Source: Desulfovibrio sp.
Lineage (GTDB): Bacteria > Desulfobacterota > Desulfovibrionia > Desulfovibrionales > Desulfovibrionaceae
Direction of reading: 5' to 3'
NCBI GenBank assembly: GCA_022839785.1
Contig: JALHJW010000006.1
Coordinates: 62,001 to 126,000, forward strand
Length of the DNA stretch: 64,000 nucleotides
Shown: piece after piece, positions 26,913-35,647 of the stretch
How positions within the stretch are numbered: the stretch's first letter is position 1
Layout: the number at the start of each line of letters is the position of its first letter
Made by a program: the position numbers and the translations under genes
Notes under the pieces: generated by a model
Databases searched by the model: none
Told to the model about the DNA's origin: nothing
Seen by the model: the letters and a program-made list of their open reading frames with translations, nothing else

Positions 26913-27839
26913 ATGCCGTCCACCGCCCTGTCCCCCGCCGAAGTCCGCAAGGGCCGCCTGCTCGCCGTGGCCGCCTTCCTGGCCTGGGGCCTGTTGCCCC
27001 TCTACTGGCGCGCCCTGGCGGCCGTCCCGGCCTACGAAATCCTCTGCCACCGCATCGTCTGGTCCGCGGCCTTCACCGCCCTGCTCCTGACCTTCACCCG
27101 CCGCTGGCCCGAGACCCTGGCCGTGGTGCGCGAACGGCGCAACGCCCTGCTGCTCTTCTGCGGCAGCCTGCTCATTTCGGTGAACTGGCTCATCTACATC
27201 TGGTCCGTGAACAACGGCCACGTGCTCGAATCTTCCCTGGGCTACTACCTCACGCCCCTGGTCAACGCCTGCCTGGGCATGCTCTTCCTGGGCGAACGCC
27301 TGCGCGGCCGCCAGCTCCTGGCCGTGGCCCTGGCCGGAATCGGCGTGCTCAACCTCATCGTCTCCTACGGGGCCTTCCCCTGGGTGGCCCTTTCCCTGGC
27401 CGCCACCTTCGGCGCGTACGGCCTGCTGCGCAAAAAGGTCCAGGTCAAGCCCATCCCCGGGCTCTTCTGGGAAACCCTGGGCGTGACCCTGCCCGCCTTC
27501 GCCTGGCTCGCCTGGGCGGGACTCAGCGGCAACGCCGCCTACCCCGCCCTCGACGGCCCCACCTGGACGTTGCTCGCCTGCGTGGGCGCGGTCACGGCCC
27601 TGCCCCTGCTCTGGTTTGCCGGAGCGGCCAGCCGCATGCGCCTGACCACCCTGGGGCTCTTCCAGTACATCGCCCCCACCTGCTACTTCCTGCTCGGCCT
27701 CACCGTCTTCGGCGAGTCCTTCAGCCCGGCCAAGGCCGTCACCTTCCTCCTCATCTGGAGCGGCATCGCCCTGTACAGCGCCGAAGGGCTGATGGCCCTG
27801 CGCACCGCCCGCCGCGCCGCCGGAAACCACGGCCGCTAG
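26913..27839 (+). CDS. rarD: EamA/RarD-family permease
   Basis: A 308-residue membrane protein with ten predicted hydrophobic segments in two EamA repeats. The RarD hallmarks are GLLPLYWRALAAVPAYEILCHRIVWS near the N-terminus and YIAPTCYFLLGLTVFGESF in the second half. RarD belongs to the drug/metabolite transporter superfamily; the substrate is not firmly known. Its own hairpin terminator follows. No functional link to the upstream oxidase is evident. Confidence 0.88.
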   Translation: MPSTALSPAEVRKGRLLAVAAFLAWGLLPLYWRALAAVPAYEILCHRIVWSAAFTALLLTFTRRWPETLAVVRERRNALLLFCGSLLISVNWLIYIWSVNNGHVLESSLGYYLTPLVNACLGMLFLGERLRGRQLLAVALAGIGVLNLIVSYGAFPWVALSLAATFGAYGLLRKKVQVKPIPGLFWETLGVTLPAFAWLAWAGLSGNAAYPALDGPTWTLLACVGAVTALPLLWFAGAASRMRLTTLGLFQYIAPTCYFLLGLTVFGESFSPAKAVTFLLIWSGIALYSAEGLMALRTARRAAGNHGR

Positions 27840-27858
27840 AGCCGGAGCGTACGAAACG

Positions 27859-27897
27859 GGGCGGCCAAGGGGCCAATGCCCCGTGGCCGCCCTGTTT
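27859..27897 (+). terminator. Hairpin terminator downstream of rarD
   Basis: Outer stem GGGCGGCCA/TGGCCGCCC (27859-27867 and 27884-27892) with an inner GGGGC/GCCCC stem, followed by TGTTT. It lies 19 bases after the rarD stop, between the convergent rarD and AICAR transformylase genes. Confidence 0.6.
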
Positions 27898-27985
27898 CCC
27901 GCGTCCTGCCACGGCGCGGCGCGACCGGCGCGGCGCGACGGCGGAACGCAAACGTCCGGCCGCCGCGCCTGCGCCGCCCCGCGGG

Positions 27986-29263
27986 CTAGTGCTTGAAGGA
28001 GCGTTGTCCGGTGAAGACCATGGCCACCTGGGGGGCGGCCTGGTTGCAGGCGGCGATGACTTCGGGGTCGCGGATGGAGCCGCCGGGCTGGGCGATGGCC
28101 GTGACGCCCTGGCGGATGGCCAAGTCCACGCCGTCGCGGAAGGGGAAGAAGCCGTCGGAGACGAGCACGGAGCCGGGCAGGCCGCCCTTGGCCTCCCTGG
28201 CCTCGGCCTCGATGCCCTGCAGCATGGCGGCGGCCTCGGGGTCGGTCAGGGCCTTGTGGGTCAATTCGTAGATGGAGAGCCCCGCGCGGGAGAAGGAGAG
28301 CATGTCCGCGTACTTGGTCAGGGCCTTGCTGACGGTGATCTGCACGCAGCCCACACGGTCCTGTTCGCCGGTGCCGATGGCCACGGTGGCCCCGTCCTTG
28401 ACGAAAATCACGGAGTTGGAGGTCACGCCCGCCTCCACGGCCCAGGCGAAGAGCAGGTCGTCGGCCTCCCGCGCGCTCGGGGCGCGGGCGATGAAGGTGT
28501 TGCCCTCCTTGTCCTGGGCCTGCGCGGGCAGAAAGTCGGCCGCGCCGCGGATGCGGTTCCTGAAGGAGAACTGGGCCACCTGCCCGCCGTCGATGAGCGA
28601 CTTGAACTCCAGGAAGGGCTCCGCGCCGAGGGAGTCCAGGAAGGCGATGCCGGGTATCTGCAGGATGCGCAGGTTCTTTTTGGTCTTCAGCGCGGCCAGG
28701 GCGGCGGGCTCGAAATCCGGCGCGGCCACGACCTCGAAATAGGCGGAATTGATGATCTCGGCCGTGGCCGCGTCCAGGGTGCGGTTTACCACGATGGCCC
28801 CGCCGAAGGCCGCGATGCGGTCGGCGTGGAAGGCCTTGCGGAAGGCGTCGGCCAGACCGGCGTCGGACCAGGCCGCGCCCGAGGGGTTGTTGTGCTTGAG
28901 GATCACCGCCGCGGGCTTGGCCGCGAGGTACTGCAGGATGTTCAGCCCGTTGTCCACGTCCGTGAGGTTGATCTTGCCCGGGTGCTTGCCGGACTGCAGC
29001 ATGTTCGCCTCGGTCAGGGCCGCCACCAGCCCCTTGCCCGGGCCGCGGAAGGCCACGCCGCCCACGCTCAGGGAGCCGTCCACCAGTTCGTAGAGCGCCG
29101 CGGGCTGGTCCGGGTTCTCGCCGTAGCGCAGGCCCCGCTCCTCGCCGTCGATGGTCCAGGTGCGCTTCCTGTAGACCAGGGTCTGTCCGCCCAGGGTGAT
29201 GGTCATGTCGGCCGGGAAGGGATCGTCCTGGATGGCGGTGTACATGTTCTTGAGGCTGCTCAT
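27986..29263 (-). CDS. AICAR transformylase (stand-alone, PurH C-terminal type)
   Basis: A 425-residue protein matching the formyltransferase part of PurH: GLRYGENPDQPAALY, KHNNPSGAAW (the conserved Lys-His-Asn-Asn-Pro active-site motif), and SDGFFPFRDGVD with QPGGSIRD near the C-terminus. It transfers a formyl group from 10-formyltetrahydrofolate to AICAR in purine synthesis. The N-terminal IMP cyclohydrolase (MGS-like) domain of normal PurH is absent, so a separate cyclohydrolase must exist elsewhere. The start at MSSLKNMYTA is preceded by GAGGAG; longer in-frame starts would run into the next gene. Confidence 0.88.
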   Translation of the reverse strand: MSSLKNMYTAIQDDPFPADMTITLGGQTLVYRKRTWTIDGEERGLRYGENPDQPAALYELVDGSLSVGGVAFRGPGKGLVAALTEANMLQSGKHPGKINLTDVDNGLNILQYLAAKPAAVILKHNNPSGAAWSDAGLADAFRKAFHADRIAAFGGAIVVNRTLDAATAEIINSAYFEVVAAPDFEPAALAALKTKKNLRILQIPGIAFLDSLGAEPFLEFKSLIDGGQVAQFSFRNRIRGAADFLPAQAQDKEGNTFIARAPSAREADDLLFAWAVEAGVTSNSVIFVKDGATVAIGTGEQDRVGCVQITVSKALTKYADMLSFSRAGLSIYELTHKALTDPEAAAMLQGIEAEAREAKGGLPGSVLVSDGFFPFRDGVDLAIRQGVTAIAQPGGSIRDPEVIAACNQAAPQVAMVFTGQRSFKH

Positions 29264-29431
29264 GGCGGCGTCGGCTCCTCTTACGGATGGGTGGCGCGTC
29301 CGGTCCCGGACGGCGACGCGCGGTGTGTAGCACGGGGCGGGGCGGCAGGGCAAATTTGCCAGGGGGGCCGGATTTGCATGGAGGGCCGGGCGGGTTTTTG
29401 GTAGCCTGCGGCCGACTTCAAGGAGGGACGC

Positions 29432-29824
29432 GTGGAGAAAGCGCTTCTCAAGCTGGCGAAGCAGCTCAACGCCTTTGACGAGGCTTCGCTGATGGCTTTG
29501 TGGGAGAAGTATTCCGAGGCCGTGCAGCGCTTCGAGCCCAGCAAGCGCTGGGAGGAGGCCGTGCTGGTCCTCTCGATGATCCAGGGCATGCGCTTCAAGA
29601 ACCAGCTCTTCAACCACCACTGGGCCGCCAGCCGCGAGGCGGGCGGAAACGTCCCAGCCACGGGCCCCTCGCTCGTGCCGGACGGCCCCCGGGAGGCCGG
29701 TCCCGCACCCGCGCCGCAGCCCGCGCCCGCGGGCGCGACCCGCGATGGTTCAGCCCGGCCAGCCGGGGGGGACGGCGGCGGCAAGCGGGGCAAGCTCCTC
29801 CGACTCACTCCCCGGGAGGACTGA
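29432..29824 (+). CDS. Small hypothetical protein with helical N-terminus
   Basis: 130 residues from a GTG start with an excellent site (AAGGAGG, 5 bases). Residues 1-70 are helical and look conserved in style (ALLKLAKQLNAFDEASLMALWEKYSE, then RWEEAVLVLSMIQGMRFKNQLFNHHW). The remainder is a Pro/Ala/Gly-rich disordered tail. No known domain recognised. The tail overlaps the 3' end of the convergent transglycosylase gene by 75 bp, so the two transcripts share antisense sequence. Confidence 0.6.
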   Translation: MEKALLKLAKQLNAFDEASLMALWEKYSEAVQRFEPSKRWEEAVLVLSMIQGMRFKNQLFNHHWAASREAGGNVPATGPSLVPDGPREAGPAPAPQPAPAGATRDGSARPAGGDGGGKRGKLLRLTPRED

Positions 29825-31189
29825 GAGTCCCTTCAGGATGTAGTACCAGAAACGGATGTTGCGCACGAAGATCGCCGCCTGGGTGCGGCCGGAATAGGCC
29901 GCCTCGGCCCGGCGCTTAGGGCTCTTGCCGATGAGCCGCATGGCCTTGCGCACGTTGCGCCATTTCGTGTCCATCTCCATCTCCCCGGCCAGGGCCAGCG
30001 CCTCGCGCGTGCGGCCGACGCCCTGGTTGTAGGCCGCCAGGGCCACGAACCAGCGGTTCCAGGGGGAAAATCCGTATTCCTCCAGGCTGTCGTACAGTTC
30101 GCGCAGGTGCTTGGCCCCGCCCATGATGCTCTGGTGGGGATCGGTGCGGTCGCGCACGCCCAGGCTCGCCGCCGTGGACTGGGCGAGCTGCATGATGCCC
30201 TGCACGCCGGTGGGGCTGACCGCGTCCCGGTCGAAGTTCGATTCCTGATAGATCACCGCGGCCAGGAAAAGCGGATCGAGACGGTATTTCTGTGCGGCCG
30301 CGAGGATGCTGCGGCGGTAGAGCGGGATGTGGCTACGGATGCGCTGCTTGAGCTGCAGCCCCTCGTAGTAGTCGAAATTCGCGGGCAGGAAGCCGAAGTA
30401 GAGCGCGCCCAGCTCCGCGGCATGGGTCTTGCCGCTCTCGCGCCAGAAATCCCGCAGGGCGTCTGCGTGATCCGAGTCCGCGCGCCAGAACCAGCGCCGG
30501 AAGATGCGCTTGCCCGTGCGCCAACTTGGCTGCACCTCGGGAAAAAAGGGCTGCCAGAGCTGGAAAAGGCGGGCGTCGGCCACGGCGTAGCGGGCCGCGT
30601 CGGCCTCCATCTTCTGCAGCAGCTCGAAGAGGCCGGGGCTTACGTTCCAGGCCGGGGCGGCCGTGCAGCCCTGGGGTTGCAGCCATTCGGCCAGCAGCCC
30701 GGGCAGGGCCGGAACGTTCTGGACCAAAAAGGGCGTGTCGCACAGCTGGGCCGGTTCCTGCAGGGGATGTCTGGCCACGTTGTTCAGGACCAGTATCTCG
30801 GAAGCGGCGTAGCGCGGACCGCCCCAGATGTCGTCGGCGTTTTTTTCCGGGGGGACCAGACCCGGCCCGATGAGCACGTCGGCCTCGCCCCGCGTCAGCA
30901 TCCGCCAGCCCTGCTCCCAGGAATCGATGCCCAGCCAGCGCGGCCGCAGGCCTTTTTCCGCGCAGAAGGCCGCCACCAGGTCGCGCTCGAACCCCTGGCC
31001 ATAGGGCGAAAGACGGGCGTCCACCATCTCCGAGGCGGCCACGGCCACGCGCACCGTGCGGTTGCCGCCGAAGGAGGGGAAGCGGGGCCGGGCCGTGAGC
31101 ATCCAGGCCTCGAAGAGGAGCAGCAGGGCGACGAGCAGCCAGCCGAGAAGAATGCGGCGGTCGCCGCGCACGAACTGCATAGTGATCAT
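29750..31189 (-). CDS. Membrane-bound lytic murein transglycosylase, MltF-like
   Basis: 479 residues. An N-terminal membrane anchor (about 12-30, LLGWLLVALLLLFEAWML) is followed by a type 3 solute-binding-like domain (about 45-260, VRVAVAASEMVDARLSPYGQGFERDLVAAFC) and a C-terminal SLT lytic transglycosylase domain (about 290-440) with the catalytic-Glu motif AAVIYQESNFDRDAVSPTGVQGIMQL and the later AAYNQGVGR. This is the MltF architecture, which cleaves peptidoglycan in the periplasm. Two in-frame ATGs three codons apart are possible starts. Confidence 0.87.
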   Translation of the reverse strand: MITMQFVRGDRRILLGWLLVALLLLFEAWMLTARPRFPSFGGNRTVRVAVAASEMVDARLSPYGQGFERDLVAAFCAEKGLRPRWLGIDSWEQGWRMLTRGEADVLIGPGLVPPEKNADDIWGGPRYAASEILVLNNVARHPLQEPAQLCDTPFLVQNVPALPGLLAEWLQPQGCTAAPAWNVSPGLFELLQKMEADAARYAVADARLFQLWQPFFPEVQPSWRTGKRIFRRWFWRADSDHADALRDFWRESGKTHAAELGALYFGFLPANFDYYEGLQLKQRIRSHIPLYRRSILAAAQKYRLDPLFLAAVIYQESNFDRDAVSPTGVQGIMQLAQSTAASLGVRDRTDPHQSIMGGAKHLRELYDSLEEYGFSPWNRWFVALAAYNQGVGRTREALALAGEMEMDTKWRNVRKAMRLIGKSPKRRAEAAYSGRTQAAIFVRNIRFWYYILKGLSVLPGSESEELAPLAAAVPPGWPG

Positions 31190-31304
31190 TTCCCGGCCTG
31201 CGATTGACAGACGGCTTCCTTCCCATTACCCGTGGAGGGCTTGAGCGCGGAGCACCGCCTCTGAACGCAGACCAATTTCGTATCATCCCTCAAGGGAGGA
31301 ACCG

Positions 31305-32579
31305 ATGTCAAATACCGTGGTCATGGGCGCCCAGTGGGGCGACGAGGGCAAGGGGAAGATCGTCGATCTGCTCACCGAGCGGGCCGACGCCATCGTCCGT
31401 TTCCAGGGCGGCAACAACGCCGGGCACACCCTGGTGGTCGGCGGCAAGAAACTCATCCTGCACCTCATCCCCTCCGGCATCCTCCACCCCGGCAAGGTCT
31501 GCATGATCGGCAACGGCGTGGTCCTGGACCCGGAGGTCTTCCTGCGCGAGGTGGACGCCCTGTCCGAGAAGAACGTGGACGCCGCGCCCGAGCGCCTCAA
31601 GATCGCGTGCCGCGCGCACATCATCATGCCCTACCACCGCAGCCTGGACATGGCCCGCGAGGCCGCCAAGGAGGCGGGCAAGATCGGCACCACCGGCCGC
31701 GGCATCGGCCCCTGCTACGAGGACAAGATGTCGCGCATCGGCATCCGCGCCTCGGACCTCCTGGACCTTTCCCTGGTGCGCGAAAAGACGGCAGCGGCCC
31801 TGGTGGAGAAGAACGCCCTGTTCCGTCTCTACGGCCAGCCCGAGATGAGCGTCGAGGCCGTCATGGCCTGGATCGAGCCGCTGGCGGCGCGCATCGCGCC
31901 CTACATCCAGGACGTGCCCGCCATCATCGAACAGTGCACGAAGGCCGACAAGCCCGTGCTCTTCGAGGGCGCGCAGGGCACGCATCTGGACATCGACCAC
32001 GGCACCTACCCCTTCGTGACCTCGTCCAACACCGTCTCGGGCAACGCCGCCGCGGGCTCGGGCTGCGCCCCGGACAAGCTGCACGGCGTAGTGGCGGTGG
32101 TCAAGGCCTACACCACGCGCGTGGGTGCCGGCCCCTTCCCCACCGAGCTTTCCGACGCCACCGGCGACTATCTGGTCGAGAAGGGCGCGGAGTTCGGCGC
32201 GACCACCGGCCGCCGCCGTCGCTGCGGCTGGCTGGACATCGTCATCCTGCGCGAATCCGCGCGCCTCAACGGCCCCACCGGCATCGCCCTGACCAAGCTC
32301 GACGTGCTCACCAGCCTGCCCGAACTGAAAATCTGCACGGCCTACGTCTTCGAGGGCAGGACCATCCAGTATCCCCCCCAGGGACAGGGCGCGCTGGGCC
32401 GCGTCACCCCGGTCTACGAGACCCTGCCCGGCTGGAGCGAGGACATCTCCGGGGCCGTCAGGTTCGAGGAACTGCCCGCCAACTGCCAGACCTACGTCAG
32501 GCGCATCGAGGAACTCCTCGGCACGCCCGCGTCCATCGTCTCGGTGGGACCGGGCCGCGAACAGACCATCATCCGCTAG
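31305..32579 (+). CDS. purA: Adenylosuccinate synthetase
   Basis: A 424-residue enzyme with all family motifs: GAQWGDEGKGKIVD (GTP-binding loop and catalytic Asp, residues 7-20), GNNAGHTL, TTGRGIGPCYEDK, EGAQGTHLDIDHGTYPFVTSSNT and TTGRRRRCGWLD. It makes adenylosuccinate from IMP and aspartate with GTP, the first committed step to AMP. The start has AGGGAGG 6 bases upstream. It is transcribed alone, divergent from the transglycosylase gene, with its own terminator. Confidence 0.98.
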   Translation: MSNTVVMGAQWGDEGKGKIVDLLTERADAIVRFQGGNNAGHTLVVGGKKLILHLIPSGILHPGKVCMIGNGVVLDPEVFLREVDALSEKNVDAAPERLKIACRAHIIMPYHRSLDMAREAAKEAGKIGTTGRGIGPCYEDKMSRIGIRASDLLDLSLVREKTAAALVEKNALFRLYGQPEMSVEAVMAWIEPLAARIAPYIQDVPAIIEQCTKADKPVLFEGAQGTHLDIDHGTYPFVTSSNTVSGNAAAGSGCAPDKLHGVVAVVKAYTTRVGAGPFPTELSDATGDYLVEKGAEFGATTGRRRRCGWLDIVILRESARLNGPTGIALTKLDVLTSLPELKICTAYVFEGRTIQYPPQGQGALGRVTPVYETLPGWSEDISGAVRFEELPANCQTYVRRIEELLGTPASIVSVGPGREQTIIR

Positions 32580-32614
32580 CTCCCCGGCCGTTCCGGCCTG
32601 ATCAGACCCGTTCC

Positions 32615-32646
32615 GCCCCCGGCCGCCCTGCGGCCGGGGGCGTTTT
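32615..32646 (+). terminator. Intrinsic terminator of purA
   Basis: A perfect 12-bp stem GCCCCCGGCCGC (arms 32615-32626 and 32630-32641, loop CCT) followed by GTTTT, 35 bases after the purA stop. The opposite strand lacks a T tract. Confidence 0.85.
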
Positions 32647-32651
32647 CGTCC

Positions 32652-34724
32652 TCAGGCCGCGCCGAGCTTCTGGACCATGTGCCGCAGCTCGCCCAGGCGG
32701 CCGTTGAGTTCCGAGATGGCCTGCGAGGTCTGGTGCATGCCCTGGGACGTCTCGGAGGCGATGGCGTTGATCTCGTCGATGCCGCGCGTGATCTGCTCGC
32801 TGGCCGCGGACTGCTCCTCCGAGGCCGCGGCGATGGCGTTGACCTGGTCCGTGGCCGAGGCGACCAGATCCACGATGCGGGCCAGGGCCTCGCCCGAGCC
32901 CGCGGAAAGGCCGGCGGCGCGCTGCACCGAGTCGGCGGCGGCACGCATGCCGTCCAGGTTCCTGCGGGCCACGTCCTGGATGGCGCCGATGGCTTGTCCG
33001 ACCTCGCCCGTGGCCTGCATGGTCTTCTCGGCCAGCTTGCGCACCTCGTCGGCCACCACGGCGAACCCCCGTCCCGCGTCCCCGGCCCGAGCCGCCTCGA
33101 TGGCGGCGTTGAGCGCCAAAAGGTTGGTCTGGTCCGCGATGTCCGTGATCACGCCCATGATGCGGCCGATGGCCTCGGCCTGGGTCGAGAGCGCGGCCAT
33201 GTTTCCGGACAGGGCCTCGGTCTGGCGCTCCACGTCGTGGATGGCGTCCATGGCTTGGCGCACCACGCCCGCGCCCTGCTCGGCCTCGCCCCGCGCCTTG
33301 TCCGCCGTGCCCGCGGCCGTGGCCGCGCTACGCGCCACCTCCAGCACCGTGGCGTTCATCTGCTCCATGGCCGTCGCCGTTTCGGCCACGCGCTCGCTCT
33401 GCCGCGCCGCGCCCGACGCGCCCTGCTCGGCCTGGGCGGAAATCTGCTCCGAGGTCGCGGCCGCCCCTTCGGCGACCTTCTCGATGAGGCCCGCGGCCTG
33501 CAATATGGCTTCGCGCGCCGCCTCGGCGTCGCGGCGCGCGGCCTCGGCGTCGGTGCAGGCGCTGGCCGCCGTCTCCCCCTGGGAGCGGGCCTCGGCCGTG
33601 GCCTGTTCGGCCGCGGCCATGCGCGCCTGCAACTGCCCCACCATCTCCTGCAGGGCGCGCTGCAGCACCGCGATCTCGTCGTCCCCGCACGGCTGCACGG
33701 CGATGTCCGTGCGGCCGCGGGCCACGTCCTGGGCGGCGGCCGCGGTCTGGTTCAGGGGGCCGATGATGGTGCGGGAGATGAGGATGGCCGCGGCCACGCC
33801 GAGGCACACCGCCGCCAGGGCGGCCAGGGCCACGATCCAGGCCGAACGGGAGAGGGCGGCGCGCAGTTCCGGCCCCAGGGCGGTCTGCTGTCCGTGCAGG
33901 ATGTCGCGCACCGCTTCCGCCGACTCGGTGAGACGCGGACCGAAGATCTGCAGGGCCTCGGCCGTGAGCTTGCCACGCTGGGCGCTGAGAGCGCGGAAGG
34001 CGGAGAAGGCCTCGGCGTACTTCCGGGTCGCGGCCGCCACGGCTTCGCCCTCCTGGGCCCTGCCCTCCGCCGCGAGCGCCTCCTTGCTGCGGCCGAGCGC
34101 GCCTTCGAGCATGGCCAGGTCGCCCTCGGCCTTGTCCGACGCGGCGGCGTCGTCGCTGGCCGCGGCGCGGGCCACGTTGGCCAGGACCAGATGCAGGCGG
34201 CGCAGGTTGCGCGCCGCGTCGTAGAGCATGTCGGCCGAGCCCGCGTCGCGCCCGGCGCGCAGGAGGTCGTACAGGCCGCGCTCCAGGGCCTCGCCCTCGG
34301 GCAGCAGCGTCTGTTCGAGCAGCGCACCGCGCTCGGCGGTCAGTTCGGCCACCTGGTCGAAGGCCCGGGCATAAGCCGCGAAGGTGCCCACCATCTCCTC
34401 GACGGCCCCCGCCTCCTCGCTGCTGCCCAGTTCCTGGCGCGCGGCCACGAGCACCGTCTCGAAACGCTTCTGCGCCTCGCGGAAGGTCTGGACGTGGCGC
34501 GCCGAGCCGTCGGAGAGGAAATCCCTGACGGCCATGCGCATGCGCAGGGCGTCGGTCTCCAGTTCGGCCGCGGCGTTGGCCCGCTCGGCCAGTCCCTGGT
34601 AGCGGGCGAAGCCGGTCCCGGCCTTCTCCGCGGCCAGCCAGGCCACGGCCGCGACGATCACGAGGAGCGCCAGGACCAGGGCGAAGCCCCCGGCGATGCG
34701 CTTGGCGACACTGATGCAATACAT
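32652..34724 (-). CDS. Methyl-accepting chemotaxis protein
   Basis: A 690-residue transmembrane chemoreceptor. TM1 is near residues 8-28 (GGFALVLALLVIVAAVAWLA). A roughly 275-residue helical periplasmic sensor follows, then TM2 (about 305-330, WIVALAALAAVCLGVAAAIL) and a HAMP domain. The cytoplasmic signalling domain has a typical hairpin tip (DQTNLLALNAAIEAARAGDAGRGFAVVADEVRKLAEK). It controls CheA activity in response to an unknown ligand. The start is set by AGGGGG 4 bases upstream of ATG. It stands alone, without che genes nearby. Confidence 0.92.
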   Translation of the reverse strand: MYCISVAKRIAGGFALVLALLVIVAAVAWLAAEKAGTGFARYQGLAERANAAAELETDALRMRMAVRDFLSDGSARHVQTFREAQKRFETVLVAARQELGSSEEAGAVEEMVGTFAAYARAFDQVAELTAERGALLEQTLLPEGEALERGLYDLLRAGRDAGSADMLYDAARNLRRLHLVLANVARAAASDDAAASDKAEGDLAMLEGALGRSKEALAAEGRAQEGEAVAAATRKYAEAFSAFRALSAQRGKLTAEALQIFGPRLTESAEAVRDILHGQQTALGPELRAALSRSAWIVALAALAAVCLGVAAAILISRTIIGPLNQTAAAAQDVARGRTDIAVQPCGDDEIAVLQRALQEMVGQLQARMAAAEQATAEARSQGETAASACTDAEAARRDAEAAREAILQAAGLIEKVAEGAAATSEQISAQAEQGASGAARQSERVAETATAMEQMNATVLEVARSAATAAGTADKARGEAEQGAGVVRQAMDAIHDVERQTEALSGNMAALSTQAEAIGRIMGVITDIADQTNLLALNAAIEAARAGDAGRGFAVVADEVRKLAEKTMQATGEVGQAIGAIQDVARRNLDGMRAAADSVQRAAGLSAGSGEALARIVDLVASATDQVNAIAAASEEQSAASEQITRGIDEINAIASETSQGMHQTSQAISELNGRLGELRHMVQKLGAA

Positions 34725-35097
34725 ATGACCCCCTGCCGGCCCCCGCTCGTGGACCGCTCGCTGGCTGTCCGTACCCTCCGGCAGAGGCGATTGCAACCGT
34801 ATTTCCCCTAATTGTCATTTTTGTGACAGACAGAATAATCGTTTGCGGGCAATGCCTTGAATGCTATTTCGGAGATTGCCGGTCGGGCATCACGGGCGTT
34901 CTGCCAGCTCCTCTTTGGAGGTCTGGACGCCAGCCCCGACAAAAATGTCGATCCATGGCGGCGACATCCGGCAAACGCCTGGGAATCCGGCCAGAATTCC
35001 TCCGCAGGTTGCGTTCAGCGGGACGCTGGGCTATGGTTCCTCGCATACTCGCATCACATCAGTTGCTTGACCCGGCCGGGGCCGGGCGCGGAGACGC
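34725..35097. other. Divergent intergenic region between the chemoreceptor and the Rrf2-family gene
   Basis: A 373-bp region with no convincing gene; short open frames lack ribosome sites and conserved features. An AT-rich core at 34800-34860 holds an inverted repeat, TGTCA (34813-34817) and TGACA (34824-34828), round TTTTTG, a possible regulator site. Near the Rrf2-family start there is TTGACC (about 35068) but no recognisable -10 box. Confidence 0.45.
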
Positions 35098-35604
35098 ATG
35101 AGACTGTCGACCAAGAGCCGTTACGGCACTCGTCTGCTCCTGGACATCGCCCTGAACGACGCGGGCGGTCCGGTGCGCATCCAGGACAGCGCCGAGCGGC
35201 AGAAGATTTCCGTGAAGTACCTCGAACACATCGCCCAGGTGCTGCGCAAGGCGGGCTACCTGCGCAGCACGCGGGGCAAGCACGGCGGCCACTCGCTGGC
35301 CATGGCCCCGGAACTCGTCCAGCTCGGCGAGGTGATCAAGCTCCTCGAAGGCGACAGCTGCCTCGTGGACTGCGGCACGGACAACCCGCACTGCACCCTG
35401 GCCGGACACTGCATCACCCGCATGGTCTGGATGGACGCCAGCAACGCCATGTTCGAGAAGCTGAACACCGTCACCCTGGCCGACCTCATGGAGCAGGCCA
35501 GAAACGGCTCCGTCGCCGAGGCCTGCCCCGGACTCAAGGCCCAGACCGCGGCCGAATCCGGCCGCGCACCCGCCCAGGCCCCCAGACTGGTCCTCAAGCT
35601 CTAG
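35098..35604 (+). CDS. Rrf2-family transcriptional regulator with four cysteines
   Basis: 168 residues. The winged-helix Rrf2 domain begins at residue 1 (MRLSTKSRYGTRLLLDIALN; recognition region QKISVKYLEHIAQVLRKAGYL; wing with RGKHGGHSL). The C-terminal half has Cys88, Cys92, Cys99 and Cys105, enough to bind an Fe-S cluster as in IscR, NsrR and related sensors. It probably senses redox, iron-sulfur status or nitric oxide. No suf/isc genes are adjacent, so its regulon cannot be read here. It converges with the ybh-type operon, 43 bp away across a small GC hairpin. Confidence 0.85.
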   Translation: MRLSTKSRYGTRLLLDIALNDAGGPVRIQDSAERQKISVKYLEHIAQVLRKAGYLRSTRGKHGGHSLAMAPELVQLGEVIKLLEGDSCLVDCGTDNPHCTLAGHCITRMVWMDASNAMFEKLNTVTLADLMEQARNGSVAEACPGLKAQTAAESGRAPAQAPRLVLKL

Positions 35605-35647
35605 GCGCGACCCCCTCCACGCCGCCTGAGGCGGCGCTTCCCCGTCG

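Noticed and set aside
34823..35101. Short plus-strand ORF upstream of the Rrf2-family gene
   Set aside because: No ribosome site, unrelated composition in its two halves, and it runs into the regulator's start region.
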